A stretch of DNA of 33,066 nucleotides from an uncultured Pirellulaceae bacterium (GCA_938010615.1 CALLUY010000059.1:1-33066), one strand, 5' to 3'. Positions 7,440-17,900 are shown, counted from the stretch's first letter. A program made the numbers and translations. Notes: generated by a model from the letters alone, not told the origin.

Positions 7440-9611
7440 CTACTGAACTTGCATCGCAAGTTCGATTTTGTTCCGCAACCAGTCGCACGATGCGAGGTAA
7501 AGATAGCTGCCCATCGATTGCCGGTTGGTCTTGAAGAACGCCAATCCTCGCTGTCCGCTGTGCAATGACTTGCTCACGCTGTCTTCAAGCGAAAGTTCAG
7601 CCGTGAAACGCGGAGTCAATAGTTCAAATGCTGGACCTGATTCTGAATCGGTGGCCGCTGGTTTCACTGGAAGCGAACCGCCAGCGAAAGCACAAAGGCT
7701 TGGGTGAGTCGGCGTGGTGGAAGCACGTGGGTTGACTCGGCGGAACCGTGAACGAAACACTGGCATGCCAGCGATCGCAACGCGAATTTCCTGTCCCTGG
7801 TTTTCTTTGACTGAATCCAGGTCTCGTTGGTCAATTGAAACGATGACTTCTTTCGAACGATGTTGCGCCACGTTCAGCACAGGATCACCCTGCTCTACAA
7901 ACTGTCCTTGCATGTTCTGCAATTGACGCTGGAATACGAAACCGTCAAACGGAGCACGAATCTCCAACGATGTCGCCATCTTTGTTTTTTCTTCAAGTTG
8001 TTTCTCGAGACCGATGAGTCGTTCTTCTTCGACGGTCGCCAAACCAAGTTCATCGTTTTGCTGATGAATGCGAACTTGAATCCGCGATCCGTCGACATCA
8101 CATGAAAGCTTGGTCAGTTCATCGAGTAGTTCCTGATTTCTCAATCGAACCAACAGGTCTCCAAGTTTTACCTGGTCTCCTGAGGTAACCAATACTTCGT
8201 CGATGAATCCCGGTGATTCAGCTCGCAGAATGGTCTCGTTGGAAAACTGTACCACGGCAGGAGCCGACTTTGTCGCTGGAGCACCAAGTACAAAAAACAG
8301 CAGTCCAGCTACACAGGCGATTGTTCCAATGCTGATTCCAAGTCGCTTTTGTGAAATTGGATGCTTTGCTTTGCTGCCGATCGTTTGTTGGTACTGTTGG
8401 TACAGCGGCATGCCGATCCACAACGCGCCACCGATCGCCGCGAGGAATACGCCGAAGTTCGGCAGCAGAACGCTTGCTCCGATTGTCAAACTGATTGAGA
8501 TCAGAATCTTCCAGAAGAATGCCATCGTTCCGTAAATCGAACAACGCCAAAATTCGCCACGTGGAATCAGATTCGGCGTTGTCGGCGTTCCAAAGATCAG
8601 GCTCTTCATGCGATCGCCGAACCATTTAGTTCCTTTCGGATACAGGTTCGCTACGCCGAGCAAGTCCGACAGGATGAAGTATCCGTCGAATCGCATCAGC
8701 GGGTTGGCGTTGAACAGAATTGTTGTCACGCTGGACATGATGAACAATTGGAACGCGGTGTCGGCGACGAGACCTTCTGTGCGACTCCAAACGATGACTG
8801 AGATGAATGAGATAAATAGCTCGACATACATACCAGCGGCAGCGACAACGATTCGATGCCATCGACTTCCGAATCGCCACATTGACGTGACATTCACGTA
8901 TGCCATTGGTGTGAATAGCAGAAACAGGATTCCAGCTTCTGGGACTTCGCCACCGAATTTTCGACACGCAATTCCGTGAGCCGCCTCGTGGATGACTTTG
9001 AGCAGCAACCAAAACACTAACAACCAAGCCCAACCGTATCCCGAAAGAATGCCCGTCGAAGCGCCGCCCATCGCATCCCAGTTTGACCAAATGGTCTTCA
9101 GTCCAATGATTGCAACGATGCACCAAACGGCGAAGAACGCTTTTGAAAACGCAAACTTCGAGAATGGAAAAATTGCGTTGAGCGCACGAGTTGGATTGAA
9201 CAGTTTGACTTTGAAGGAAATCGGATTTAGTTTTCCGATCAAGCTGGCTTTCTCGATCGACTGGACTTGAGCATTGATTCGTTTGCTGCTGTCAATCGAG
9301 TCGCAAAACGCGAGGTTTGATTGAATTAACCACTGGCAAACTTGAGCGGCAAACGTCTCGTTCACCTCTTCATCGTCCATCGCCGCGGCCAGTTCTCCCA
9401 TCGATTGTTGACTGTCGATGCTGGAGATGAGAGAGAACTCTCGGACTCCGATTTGAAAAAATTTGTTGCGTACCGGATCTTCGACAACGACAAATTGTTT
9501 GCCTTGTTGAGTTCGCGTTTCGAAACGCAGTTCCTGTCGTAGTGTCAGGACTGCATCGAGCCACTGCGCGTTTGGATCGCCGCTCATTGGTTGCATTGCT
9601 GGAGTATTCAT
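7440..9611 (-). CDS. M50-type (site-2-protease-like) membrane metallopeptidase fused to a HlyD-like adaptor domain
   Basis: A 723-residue hybrid. Residues about 40-110 look like a small winged-helix (PqqD-like) domain. A polytopic membrane region follows at about 150-445, with the zinc motif HEAAH at 208-212 and the third-ligand motif NANPLMRFDGY at 301-311 (Asp309), as in M50 peptidases of the YydH type. From about 452 to the end come a barrel-sandwich (lipoyl/HlyD-like) segment (ESPGFIDEVLVTSGDQVKLG at about 465-484), a coiled hairpin, the second half of the sandwich (IRAPFDGFVF) and a beta-rich tail. All catalytic residues are present. The ATG is 6 bases after the stop of the GAF-HlyD gene, so the two are co-transcribed. 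Role inferred: membrane peptidase or pump-like subunit of an export system with the adjacent adaptors and TolC. No RND or ABC pump is present. The substrate is unknown. Confidence 0.82.
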   Translation of the reverse strand: MNTPAMQPMSGDPNAQWLDAVLTLRQELRFETRTQQGKQFVVVEDPVRNKFFQIGVREFSLISSIDSQQSMGELAAAMDDEEVNETFAAQVCQWLIQSNLAFCDSIDSSKRINAQVQSIEKASLIGKLNPISFKVKLFNPTRALNAIFPFSKFAFSKAFFAVWCIVAIIGLKTIWSNWDAMGGASTGILSGYGWAWLLVFWLLLKVIHEAAHGIACRKFGGEVPEAGILFLLFTPMAYVNVTSMWRFGSRWHRIVVAAAGMYVELFISFISVIVWSRTEGLVADTAFQLFIMSSVTTILFNANPLMRFDGYFILSDLLGVANLYPKGTKWFGDRMKSLIFGTPTTPNLIPRGEFWRCSIYGTMAFFWKILISISLTIGASVLLPNFGVFLAAIGGALWIGMPLYQQYQQTIGSKAKHPISQKRLGISIGTIACVAGLLFFVLGAPATKSAPAVVQFSNETILRAESPGFIDEVLVTSGDQVKLGDLLVRLRNQELLDELTKLSCDVDGSRIQVRIHQQNDELGLATVEEERLIGLEKQLEEKTKMATSLEIRAPFDGFVFQRQLQNMQGQFVEQGDPVLNVAQHRSKEVIVSIDQRDLDSVKENQGQEIRVAIAGMPVFRSRFRRVNPRASTTPTHPSLCAFAGGSLPVKPAATDSESGPAFELLTPRFTAELSLEDSVSKSLHSGQRGLAFFKTNRQSMGSYLYLASCDWLRNKIELAMQVQ

Positions 9612-9617
9612 GCTGAC

Positions 9618-11492
9618 CTACCAGATTGTCCAGCAGCGAACGGATTCCCAAGCGTTATGAAAAAGATTCCATCCAATTGGGCGCCAAGAAGTTTTGACTT
9701 TGGCGGTCCCTTTCATGCCTGGTCGAATCACGGATTCGTCGTCCGTAAGTTTTACATCCGCGACGAAGACAGATTCATCGTTCAGGACTTCAGCACTTGG
9801 ATGAATCGTGTTGACTTCGCCGTAGAACGTTCGATACGGGAATGCATTGAGCTTGATCGCAACGCTGTTTGTGTTTTTAACATGCTGAATTTCGGATTCA
9901 GGAATCGCGACTTCAGCCAACATGTTGTCCAGTGGAGCGACTTCGAAGAGCGTTTGCCCGATCTCCATGGTGGCTCCCTGAGCCTTGTCTAAGTCGCCGC
10001 TGATCACGATGCCGTTATAGGGACTGCGAATCTCCAGTCGTGAAAGCTGATCCTTGAGCGACTTCAGTTGTGTTTCCAGTTTTTTCATTTCGCTGCGAGC
10101 GATCTGAGATTGAGCAACTTCACCTTGAGCCAGCGACGATGAGTGACGTCGTCGTGCGGCTTGATATTCTGCTTCCACGCCGGTCAATTCGTGACGCAAT
10201 TGTTGACCGTCCATGTAAGCCAATACTTGATCTTTGGAGACGACTTGGCCAGGACGAACGACGGCTCGTTCGAGTGGGCCGGTGTACGGTGCCGAAACGA
10301 ATCGTCGAGTCACCGGTTGGATTTCACAATCGCAGGCGACGCGGTATGGAATTGGAACGCACATCAGCAACGCAATGCACCCCGCTGCTTTCATTGCAGT
10401 ACGAAACCAGTTTTTCGAAGGAATGCGTTTGATTTGCTCGGCGACCAGATCCTTCGCGCCAAGGTTCGCTCGACGGACGACTTCTAGGTGTGCTCCGTTG
10501 ATCGACGCGAATTGTTGTAGTTGAGTCAGCTGCAATTCAGAAAACGCGTTTTCGCGGCTGGCGACCAAAACGGATCCGGTCGGAAGGCCTTCGTGATCCT
10601 TCGTTGGAACACAAACGCAAGAAGTGAATCGGTTGGCTTTGCAATAGGCTTCCAACGCAAGGGTCTGCACAGCGTTCGCGGTCTTGGTTGTTGGAGAATA
10701 GATGATTGCCTCGTCAGCTGTGATGCCGATGCAGGCTGCTGAGAGAATGACGCGAGACGATTCACTGTGAGGATCAAATTGTTCGACTTCAGAAATCGCT
10801 GACAGTTTCGCTTTAAGTGGCGTGACCCCGTCACAGTAGACGACTTGGCTCATTGAGAGCAATCGCCTCAGATGATTGACGAAGTAATTTGCGGCTTCCT
10901 GTTTGGAAGTTGAACGATCCAGCAATCCACACAGAGAAAGTGCGTCGCCTAGGAACTTCGATTGTGTCTGACTGCGTTGCAGTTCGTTGCCCTTAATCCA
11001 GTGTTCGATGACTTGCGCGCCCATCGTAAGTATCCACTGGTGCCGCGTCGACGACTGATTGGAATCGACGAAACAACCCGCCAACACCATTTCAAATTTG
11101 TCGACCTGAACTCCGACAGCAGATGCCGCGATCGAGTGGTTTTCACTAATTTGAATCGAACCAAGGTCACCCGTTTCTTCGGTTCGCTCAAGCAGAGTCG
11201 GTAGTTTGGGGCCTGCGATTTCTGCAACGGAAGTTGCACTGGCATCTGTCAAAGGGTGGATTTGCATGGTTCCCGAAGCAGGGTCCCGTTGGCCAATCCA
11301 AACAGCAAGGCATTCTGTTTCACGGCACACGATTTCTGCAACGCCACGAATCAGGCCATTCAACTTGTCAGAATTCATCGCCAGTTGACGGAGTTCGCTT
11401 CCAATCGAATTTACTTCGATCTCCACGGACTGCGGTCGGTTAGCCTTCATCTCAGAAGTCTGAGAACGAATGGTTTGAGTTGGCTCGGACAT
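9618..11492 (-). CDS. HlyD-type adaptor with two N-terminal GAF-like domains
   Basis: A 624-residue protein. Residues about 45-165 and 195-345 look like two GAF-like domains (for example SCVCVPTKDHEGLPTGSVLV at about 291-310, typical of a GAF core strand pair). One transmembrane helix lies at about 363-381. An adaptor module follows: first half-sandwich RFVSAPYTGPLERAVVRPGQ at about 397-416, coiled-coil hairpin about 428-486, second half-sandwich LEIRSPYNGIVISGDL at about 486-501, then beta-barrel and membrane-proximal domains with RPGMKGTAKV near 590. The GAF part would be cytoplasmic and the adaptor extracytoplasmic. It precedes the M50/HlyD gene by 6 bases and follows the small HlyD gene after 71 bases. 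Cytoplasmic sensory domains on a membrane-fusion protein are unusual and could gate export by ligand or redox state; that is inference. The adaptor call is firm, the GAF call moderately so. Confidence 0.82.
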   Translation of the reverse strand: MSEPTQTIRSQTSEMKANRPQSVEIEVNSIGSELRQLAMNSDKLNGLIRGVAEIVCRETECLAVWIGQRDPASGTMQIHPLTDASATSVAEIAGPKLPTLLERTEETGDLGSIQISENHSIAASAVGVQVDKFEMVLAGCFVDSNQSSTRHQWILTMGAQVIEHWIKGNELQRSQTQSKFLGDALSLCGLLDRSTSKQEAANYFVNHLRRLLSMSQVVYCDGVTPLKAKLSAISEVEQFDPHSESSRVILSAACIGITADEAIIYSPTTKTANAVQTLALEAYCKANRFTSCVCVPTKDHEGLPTGSVLVASRENAFSELQLTQLQQFASINGAHLEVVRRANLGAKDLVAEQIKRIPSKNWFRTAMKAAGCIALLMCVPIPYRVACDCEIQPVTRRFVSAPYTGPLERAVVRPGQVVSKDQVLAYMDGQQLRHELTGVEAEYQAARRRHSSSLAQGEVAQSQIARSEMKKLETQLKSLKDQLSRLEIRSPYNGIVISGDLDKAQGATMEIGQTLFEVAPLDNMLAEVAIPESEIQHVKNTNSVAIKLNAFPYRTFYGEVNTIHPSAEVLNDESVFVADVKLTDDESVIRPGMKGTAKVKTSWRPIGWNLFHNAWESVRCWTIW

Positions 11493-11530
11493 GATTGCCG
11501 GTAAGTTTGGGAGCTTGGAGGGAGGCGGAA

Positions 11531-11550
11531 GTGGCGACTCGATTCGCCAC
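11531..11550. other. Stem-loop between the two HlyD genes
   Basis: GTGGCGA (11531-11537) and TCGCCAC (11544-11550) form a perfect 7-bp stem with a 6-base loop, in the 71-base gap between the small HlyD gene and the GAF-HlyD gene. No U-run follows on the minus strand, so an RNA-processing or stability element is likelier than a terminator. It could also be chance. Confidence 0.35.
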
Positions 11551-11563
11551 CGGGTTCGTCATC

Positions 11564-12397
11564 CTAGATATTCAAGGTGCAGATTTCGCCAGAGCGGAAG
11601 TGGTTGCCGTGGTTCTCAAACACGAGCTTGACTTCAACTGTTTGGCTTTGAGCATCAGTGCTGACGCTGACCGTTTGAACGGTTGCGACAACTGTTTTTC
11701 CGTTCTCAAACTTCAATTCGAATTCTTTGCCAACGCGAAATTCATTGGCTTGAGAAACAGGAATGTTGAATGTTGATAGAAGTCGATCGACCTGAATGAT
11801 TGTGACAACTTCCGGGCGAAGAGGTGAAAGGAACTCTCCTTCGCGACGGTGGACTTTGGAAATAACTCCGCTCATTGGAGCTTGGATAGATCGACGTGAG
11901 AACTGAATCTCAGCACGTTGTTGTTCGATTGAGCGGACAGCTGCTTCTTCGCGGGCTGCATTATATTTTGCTTCTGCGATCGACAGTTCCATTTCGCTGC
12001 GGATCAGTTCGCTTTCACTTGCGTGGCCGTTTGCTTGCATTCCCTGCAACCGCTGGCTGATCATGCGACGCTTCTCCAGTGTCTTTCTGGCAGCATCGAG
12101 CTGGCTGGTTGCTTTTGCCATTTCAGTGGCAATTTCCAACTGGATCTTCTGAAGTCGATCGTCCAAACGTGCAACAACTTGACCTTTTTCAACGTCAAAA
12201 CCTTCATCGACCAACATTTCAGCAATCGCACCGGCTTCGTCGCTTGATAGATCAATGCTGCGAAATGGTTTGGTGAAACCCTCAATTTGAGCTTGAGAAA
12301 CGGCAGCGAACGTGAAAAACGTTAAGCAAAGGCCAGCTGCAATTAGGAGCATTTGCTTGAAAGTTTTTGGTGACTGTTGGAATTGGTTGGTGAACAT
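11564..12397 (-). CDS. Small secreted HlyD/RND-type periplasmic adaptor
   Basis: A 277-residue periplasmic adaptor (membrane-fusion protein). The frame extends upstream, but the start is set at ATG 12397 because the protein then opens with a signal peptide (KTFKQMLLIAAGLCLTFFTF, cleavage near VSQA-QI at about 36). After it come a half-sandwich (about 44-80, SSDEAGAIAEMLVDEGFDVE and KGQVVARLDD), a coiled-coil hairpin (about 83-168), the second half-sandwich (SIQAPMSGVISKVHRREGEF at about 170-189) and a beta-barrel domain ending at EICTLNI. It is shorter than most adaptors and lacks the membrane-proximal domain. It is the first gene of the minus-strand run leading to GAF-HlyD and M50-HlyD. It is divergent from the RluA-type gene, with 188 bases between the starts that hold its promoter. 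Role inferred: links the inner-membrane parts to the TolC-type protein at 13317. Confidence 0.85.
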   Translation of the reverse strand: MFTNQFQQSPKTFKQMLLIAAGLCLTFFTFAAVSQAQIEGFTKPFRSIDLSSDEAGAIAEMLVDEGFDVEKGQVVARLDDRLQKIQLEIATEMAKATSQLDAARKTLEKRRMISQRLQGMQANGHASESELIRSEMELSIAEAKYNAAREEAAVRSIEQQRAEIQFSRRSIQAPMSGVISKVHRREGEFLSPLRPEVVTIIQVDRLLSTFNIPVSQANEFRVGKEFELKFENGKTVVATVQTVSVSTDAQSQTVEVKLVFENHGNHFRSGEICTLNI

Positions 12398-12585
12398 ACT
12401 TCGATCCACGAATAGATTTATGTTTGGTGTTCCGGGTTGGAATCGCCATTCGGCAGAATCGCCTTCGGCAAGGAGACTTTTTGAAACGTAGCTTACGATC
12501 AGGTGACGCAAGTGATGTGGTTCGAAAAACTGGTATGCTCGCTGAACAGCATGCGAAAAATCTGTAGATTCGATACAATCCGTAC

Positions 12586-13263
12586 ATGACCGAATTGCCT
12601 GCCCCAAATATTGTCTATGAACAACGCGGCGTCATTATTTTCAATAAGCCGCCCGGACTGTTAACACAGGCCCCGCCGGGCATTGAAAGTCTTGAACTCC
12701 GTGCAAGGCAGTTTCTGATGACCCGCGAAGACGTGCAGTCAAAAATCTATTTGACGCCCGTCCATCGGTTGGACAGACCAGTGTCTGGGCTAATTGTCTT
12801 TGCCAGAAACGTTCGAGCCGCAAAACGAATCTCCGCCCAGTTTCAGCAACGGACCATCACAAAGAAATATTTGGCTTGGGTCGAAGGTGAAATCGTTGGC
12901 GACGGCGAAGAACTGGAGGACTTCATGCGGAAGGTCCCCGACCAAGCCAAATCTGAGATCGTGGCCGAGGATCATGTCGGTGCCAAGAAAGCTGCCTTGC
13001 GTTTTTCCGTCAGAGATCGAAAGGCGGACGCGACGCTGGTTGAGATCGAATTACTTACCGGACGGACACATCAGATTCGATTGCAGTTTGGTTCAAGAGG
13101 TCATGCGGTGCTTGGGGATGCACTTTACGGATCCGAAACGCCCTTTGGAAAACAGACCGTTGATCTTCGCAAGCGTCAAATCGCCCTGCACGCGTGGCGG
13201 ATTGAATTCGATCATCCAATCGATGATGAAAAAGTTGAACTCAAAATTGATCCCGATTGGTGA
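12586..13263 (+). CDS. RluA-family RNA pseudouridine synthase
   Basis: A 225-residue enzyme that isomerises uridine to pseudouridine in rRNA or tRNA. Seen: IIFNKPPGLLTQ near 17-28, the catalytic motif HRLDRPVSGLIVFARN at 60-75 with Asp63, KKYLAWVEG at about 93-101, and ELLTGRTHQIRLQFGSRGHA at 155-174 followed by LGDALYG. No S4 domain is present, so it belongs to the short single-domain RluA group (like RluA/TruC/YqcB). The target uridine cannot be assigned. It interrupts the export locus on the opposite strand, between the small HlyD gene and the TolC gene, and shows no functional link to them. The ATG at 12586 has no strong Shine-Dalgarno, but homology begins within 10 residues. Confidence 0.9.
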   Translation: MTELPAPNIVYEQRGVIIFNKPPGLLTQAPPGIESLELRARQFLMTREDVQSKIYLTPVHRLDRPVSGLIVFARNVRAAKRISAQFQQRTITKKYLAWVEGEIVGDGEELEDFMRKVPDQAKSEIVAEDHVGAKKAALRFSVRDRKADATLVEIELLTGRTHQIRLQFGSRGHAVLGDALYGSETPFGKQTVDLRKRQIALHAWRIEFDHPIDDEKVELKIDPDW

Positions 13264-13316
13264 AAGTAGACGTTCTTTCTCAGACCGGTACGTTTGCAAG
13301 TCTGGAAGAGGCTCGT

Positions 13317-14765
13317 CTATAAATTCGAAATCAGCCCGCGAATTTCGACGTTGTACTGCCAGCGCTGACGAAGCTTCTTGAGATAGCCCAATTTTGTGGT
13401 CGCGAAAAGCTGTTGAGCGGAAAGCAATTCGAGATAGGGTGTTTCTCCTTGGCGATATCCCTCGCTGGCCAACTCCAAGGCTTCAGCCGCTTTTGGCAAC
13501 AGCTCGCGGTCAAGCGTCTCCAGTTGAATTTTTGCATCGACGTAGTTCGACCACGCCGTCGTCAAACGATCTCGCAGTTCAAGTACTTTCTGATCTGCTG
13601 CGTGGATCGACGTCTGAATGTTTTGCTGAGCCTGAAAGATGGCTCCCTGATTCCGATTGTATTTTGGGATCGGAAGACCAACTTGAAATCCGCCGACCAG
13701 TTCATCGGTCGTGAAATCGTACTGCACGCTTGTTTGCCACGTCACATCAGAAATCGGGACGGCACGTTGCTGAGCCAATTCACGGCGAGCCCGTTCAGTG
13801 TTCGCGATGGTTGCAGAAAGCTCCGGATGGTTTGCCAGCATCTGATCGAACGCCAGTTCGAAATCGTCCATCGGTGACGCATCGCGAACGTCTCCCGCAA
13901 GCGATTCAAACGCGACTTCCGATTCACCAAGCAAGGCAGCAAGTCGACGAGTTGCCGCAGTGCGTTGGTTTTCAGCTTGTCGGGCAAGCATGATTGAGTT
14001 CTGTAGCTCAACTTGTGATCGAAGGACTGGCGCTTTGGCAATCTCCTCCGCTTCGAAGAGCTTCTCCGATACGTTGACAGATTTTTTAAGAACCTCTGTC
14101 AGTTCACGTGTTTGCCGCACGGATTCCTGTGCGAGTAGAACGTTGTAATATCGCTGCCGTAAATCGATTAGCAATCTTTGTCTCGTTGCGTCCAACTGAT
14201 TGCCCGCAACGTCCAGTTCTGAACAAACAACCGATTCAGCCAAACCAAGTTTGCCTCCTCGGATAACCTTCTGTCCAAAGAAGACTCCATAACGCCCTGC
14301 CCCGTCTGCCGCATTGATGTCATCGGCGATGATGCCGACGTTCGGATTCGGCGAAAGACCGGCTTGCAGTTTTTTGCCCGTTAGCCCCGACAGTTGCGAT
14401 TGCGCTTTCAAGATTTCCGGATGCGATGAGAGCAAGAGTTGCTCCAATTCTTGAAGCGTGACGCCAGTATCGATTGCAGAAAATTCGCTCTCGCGAGGCC
14501 GATTCGGCGCGATGGTTTCGTCGTCGATCGAAAGCGGAATCAGTCCAACGGCTACTTCCAATTCGTCTTCATCCTGAAAAGCAACCTGTTGAACGTCCGG
14601 CCGACTGAGAGATTGGTTGAATTCAGCAGTCGATTCCGGTTCGACCGTTTCAGAAAATGAAAGTAGTCTTGGCTGTCGTCGCGTTGATTGGCATCCAGTC
14701 ACTATCACCATCGCGCATGCACAAACGCAGATGGTGATCTGCATCAAATTGCGCGGCAATGGCAT
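13317..14765 (-). CDS. TolC-family outer-membrane efflux lipoprotein
   Basis: A 482-residue outer-membrane factor. Seen: a signal peptide with a lipobox, IVTGC, placing the lipidated Cys at 25. A polar linker of about 75 residues follows. Then come two long OEP-type repeats: TLQELEQLLLSSHPEILKAQ at about 104-123 with later helices and strands, and a second block that includes NHPELSATIANTERARRELA. The end is typical of the family (YRQGETPYLELLSAQQLFAT). The length matches NodT/CusC-type lipoproteins. The transcript is on the same strand as the HlyD/M50 genes but is separated from them by the plus-strand RluA-type gene, so it must be transcribed separately or through that gene. Role inferred: exit duct for the adjacent adaptors. 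The 183 bases upstream (14766-14948) contain its promoter, with no clear consensus. Confidence 0.9.
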   Translation of the reverse strand: MPLPRNLMQITICVCACAMVIVTGCQSTRRQPRLLSFSETVEPESTAEFNQSLSRPDVQQVAFQDEDELEVAVGLIPLSIDDETIAPNRPRESEFSAIDTGVTLQELEQLLLSSHPEILKAQSQLSGLTGKKLQAGLSPNPNVGIIADDINAADGAGRYGVFFGQKVIRGGKLGLAESVVCSELDVAGNQLDATRQRLLIDLRQRYYNVLLAQESVRQTRELTEVLKKSVNVSEKLFEAEEIAKAPVLRSQVELQNSIMLARQAENQRTAATRRLAALLGESEVAFESLAGDVRDASPMDDFELAFDQMLANHPELSATIANTERARRELAQQRAVPISDVTWQTSVQYDFTTDELVGGFQVGLPIPKYNRNQGAIFQAQQNIQTSIHAADQKVLELRDRLTTAWSNYVDAKIQLETLDRELLPKAAEALELASEGYRQGETPYLELLSAQQLFATTKLGYLKKLRQRWQYNVEIRGLISNL

Positions 14766-14948
14766 CAGAAGGCTCGGTGAAAGCGAAACGCGGTCCTACC
14801 GAGTTGTATCGAAATTTCTGCGAATTCCGGTCAATCTGCCTTGGCAGTTGGTGCCAATGAAGCAAACCTTGAGCTTTACCGTTGTTAAACTATTTCGGTT
14901 GCGCAGAGTCTTTGGCGCAGTAGCAGCGTCTCACCGAGACTCGTCTGC

Positions 14949-17900
14949 TTAACGCATGACCGCATCGTTTTGCCACCAGATTGGATCATTGCCACCAAGC
15001 AGGATTTCACGGTCGTCGTTGGTTGGTGAAACGTAAACAAGTTCGTGTCGCAAACGTTGTTCTTCCCGTTGATCAGATTCGATCGCCGAAAGCTCATAGG
15101 CCAATGCCTGGTCATAGCCATCGGTTTGTAAGTCGAGTTTCGATACCGGAGCAACGTACTCGACCGGAATTCTGAACGGATCAATTCTGTGTGCTGGTTC
15201 CAGCACGGGAGCTGGAGCATGGGCTACGGTCGAAACTAGATCCGATTCGTCGACTAGTTCACGTTGTCGAACTGGGAATTCGATCCGCTGTCCGTCGCCG
15301 TTGTACTTTGCAGGCTTCACTTGCGACTCGTAAACATCTTTGTGGGCCGGAAGAATTCGCACGTCCGCGCCAAGCGAATGGAAGATGTCACGGATGTGAT
15401 CGTGGCAAGTGAACATCAAGATTTGATATCCGTTTCGCGAGAAGTCATACAGGACTTCCGCTGCATTGCGAGCGCGTTGGCCATCGAAGTTGACCAGCAC
15501 ATCATCCAAGACCATCGGAATCAGGGCGCCGCGTCTTGCGTAAGCTCCAACCAAAGCCAAACGCAGGCTCAGGAAAACAGCTTCGCGTGTTCCGCGACTG
15601 AGCTTCTCAACTGCGATTGATTCATCGTTCACATTGTCGACCAAAAGTTCTTCGCCGGTCATTCGTGTCCAAATGCGAGTGTACTTGCCATCGCTGAGCT
15701 TATCCAAATAGGTAGAAGCTTCGCGAAGCGTTTCGGGTTGGCGTTTTGACTCGTACGATTCACGGATCATTTCAAGCATCTGAGTGCTCGCACCGAGTTC
15801 TTGCCACTTGAGTTTCAGTCGCCCGATCTCAGTTTCGATTGAGTTCAATTCGAGGCGGACTTCGTCCAATCGTGAATCGTCACCGAGAGCTTTGACTTCC
15901 TGCATCAACTCTCCACGGAGCTGCATCAGTCGATTTTGCTCCTCGCGATCGAGTTCAACTTCGTTTTGAAGTGCTTCCCATCGCTTTTCCAAACCACTGG
16001 AACCGTACGTAGCGAAAATTTCCTCGAGCTCTTTGTGCTTGAAAAGCTTTCCAATCGCCAAGCCAATTTGATCGTCCAGTTCGGCGCGTTTCTTTTCCAG
16101 CTTGCGACGCTGGAGGTGCCTTGCTGCAATCTGTCGATAAGCCTCTTCAGATTCTGCGCCAACGGCCGCCAGCAATCGTTGTTTAATACCCAGCTGACGA
16201 TCGAGTTCTCGTTTGGTTTTGTTCAGTCGAGAACGAAGCGCCTTGTACTTGGTCGCAAGTTCCTTGCGAGCTGAAACATGAACGCGTTGCTCGTTGATGG
16301 CTCGCGAGATCAATCCGAGGCGATCAGACAATCCGGTGTTGTCGAAAGGTAAACCGGTTTCGTGTAGCGTCGATTCGATTCGCTGTTGAATCGTAGAGAT
16401 CTCTTTCTGTTTCAGATCCTGTTCGACTCGAAGTTGCTCCAGTCGCGTATTGAATCCGGAGATTCGATCGCTGCGGCTAATGATTTCCTTCAATTGTTCC
16501 GGCTCAAGTGGCTCCGGCAAGCCAGCGGTTCTGAGTGCCGATCGCCAAGTCTTATCTGCTGTTTCGAGTTCACGTTCTTTGATTTGAAGATTGCGTCGGC
16601 CGTCTTCCAGCGACATTTTTGTGTTTTCAACACGATGTTCCAGCGGTACGAGATCGGTGAGTCGATTCAGTCGGCTGGTCGCTGTCTCAAGCTCCAAGTC
16701 ATATTGAGTGATTGATTCGGCGGGCAGATGCTTTTCGATATCGTCACGCTCATGCTTGGCTCGCTTGAGTTGCTGACGCACGATGTCGATTTGGTGTCGG
16801 TAGTCGTCGAGTTGCTCCTTCGCCATCTTCTCCCAGTGATACTTGATGCCGACCGAGAGCGCCGCAATTCCGGCACCAAGGAATAGCAGTAGCAAACCAC
16901 TTTGTCGGCCGCTTTGCGCAAGGTTGCTCCAACCGCCGATCTCAGTGAGGATTCCCACGCCCAAGAGAATGAAGCCAAGGATAAACACACCGCCGACGAC
17001 AGCCAATTTCTCAACGGGCAAAACTTGTTCGGCGACGACCGAATCGATTTCACGCTCCAGCGTCGAACGAGAGCGATTGAGTTTTTCGATCTTCTCCTCG
17101 AGCTCAACACGACGCTTGAGTCGATTGACGTAAGTGCTTGTTTCTTCCAGTGATTCAGAAACGCCAAGTTCACTTCGAGACTTGGTCAGCCGTTGATTGT
17201 GTTGACCAAGATCAAACTGTCGCTTTTCCAAATCCTGTTTGGTTGCTTCCAAGGTTTCGCGGCATTCAACCAAACGATCGCCAACGGCTTCGAGTTGCTT
17301 GAAACCGGCCCCGCCGATTTCGCGAACGTCACGTGCACGAAGCTTCAATTGTGGGCCAAGACTGTTGACCTCGGTGACAAGCGTTTTTTCAATTCGTTGG
17401 ATTTCGTCCTGAATGTTCTCTGTTTGCCGCTCCAGAGATTGGACCCACGGCGCATGTTCGCTGATCGCCTCGATGCGAGACTTTTGTGACCAGAGGTGCC
17501 TGTTGATTGGCAAAGCCATTGCTTCTGTCTTGATCGTGCGTCGCTGAGTCCTCACGTGTTCGATTCGCTCTTTTTGTTGAGTGATCTTTTGGTTGACTTC
17601 GTCCAGTTTCTTTACCGATACATCGCGTTCGTCCGGAAGTTTTGCATAGGCTGCGATTTGGTCGCGAACAACCGTTCGACTCTGCCATCGCTCCGCGATC
17701 TGGATTGCGATCTCGACGAGCCGAGCTTCACGTTCTGTTTTCTTTAGCTTCGTTTTTAGATCGTTGAGCAGATGGTTGACATCCGTTGTCTCCGAGGCGA
17801 TCCGCGACCAGCGTTTGGCATTTTGTTTTAGTTCATCGATTTCACGTAGTAGTTTCTGTCGACGGTCGGACAACGATTGCAATCGCGAATCGGATTTCGG

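Noticed and set aside
11564..12607. Longer start for the small HlyD protein (347 residues)
   Set aside because: The extra 70 residues overlap the divergent RluA-type start, have no homologous character, and bury the signal peptide internally.
13264..13316. Terminator hairpin between the convergent RluA-type and tolC-type genes
   Set aside because: Only a 5-bp CAGAC/GTCTG pair (13281-13304) is present, with no U-tract; too weak to call.
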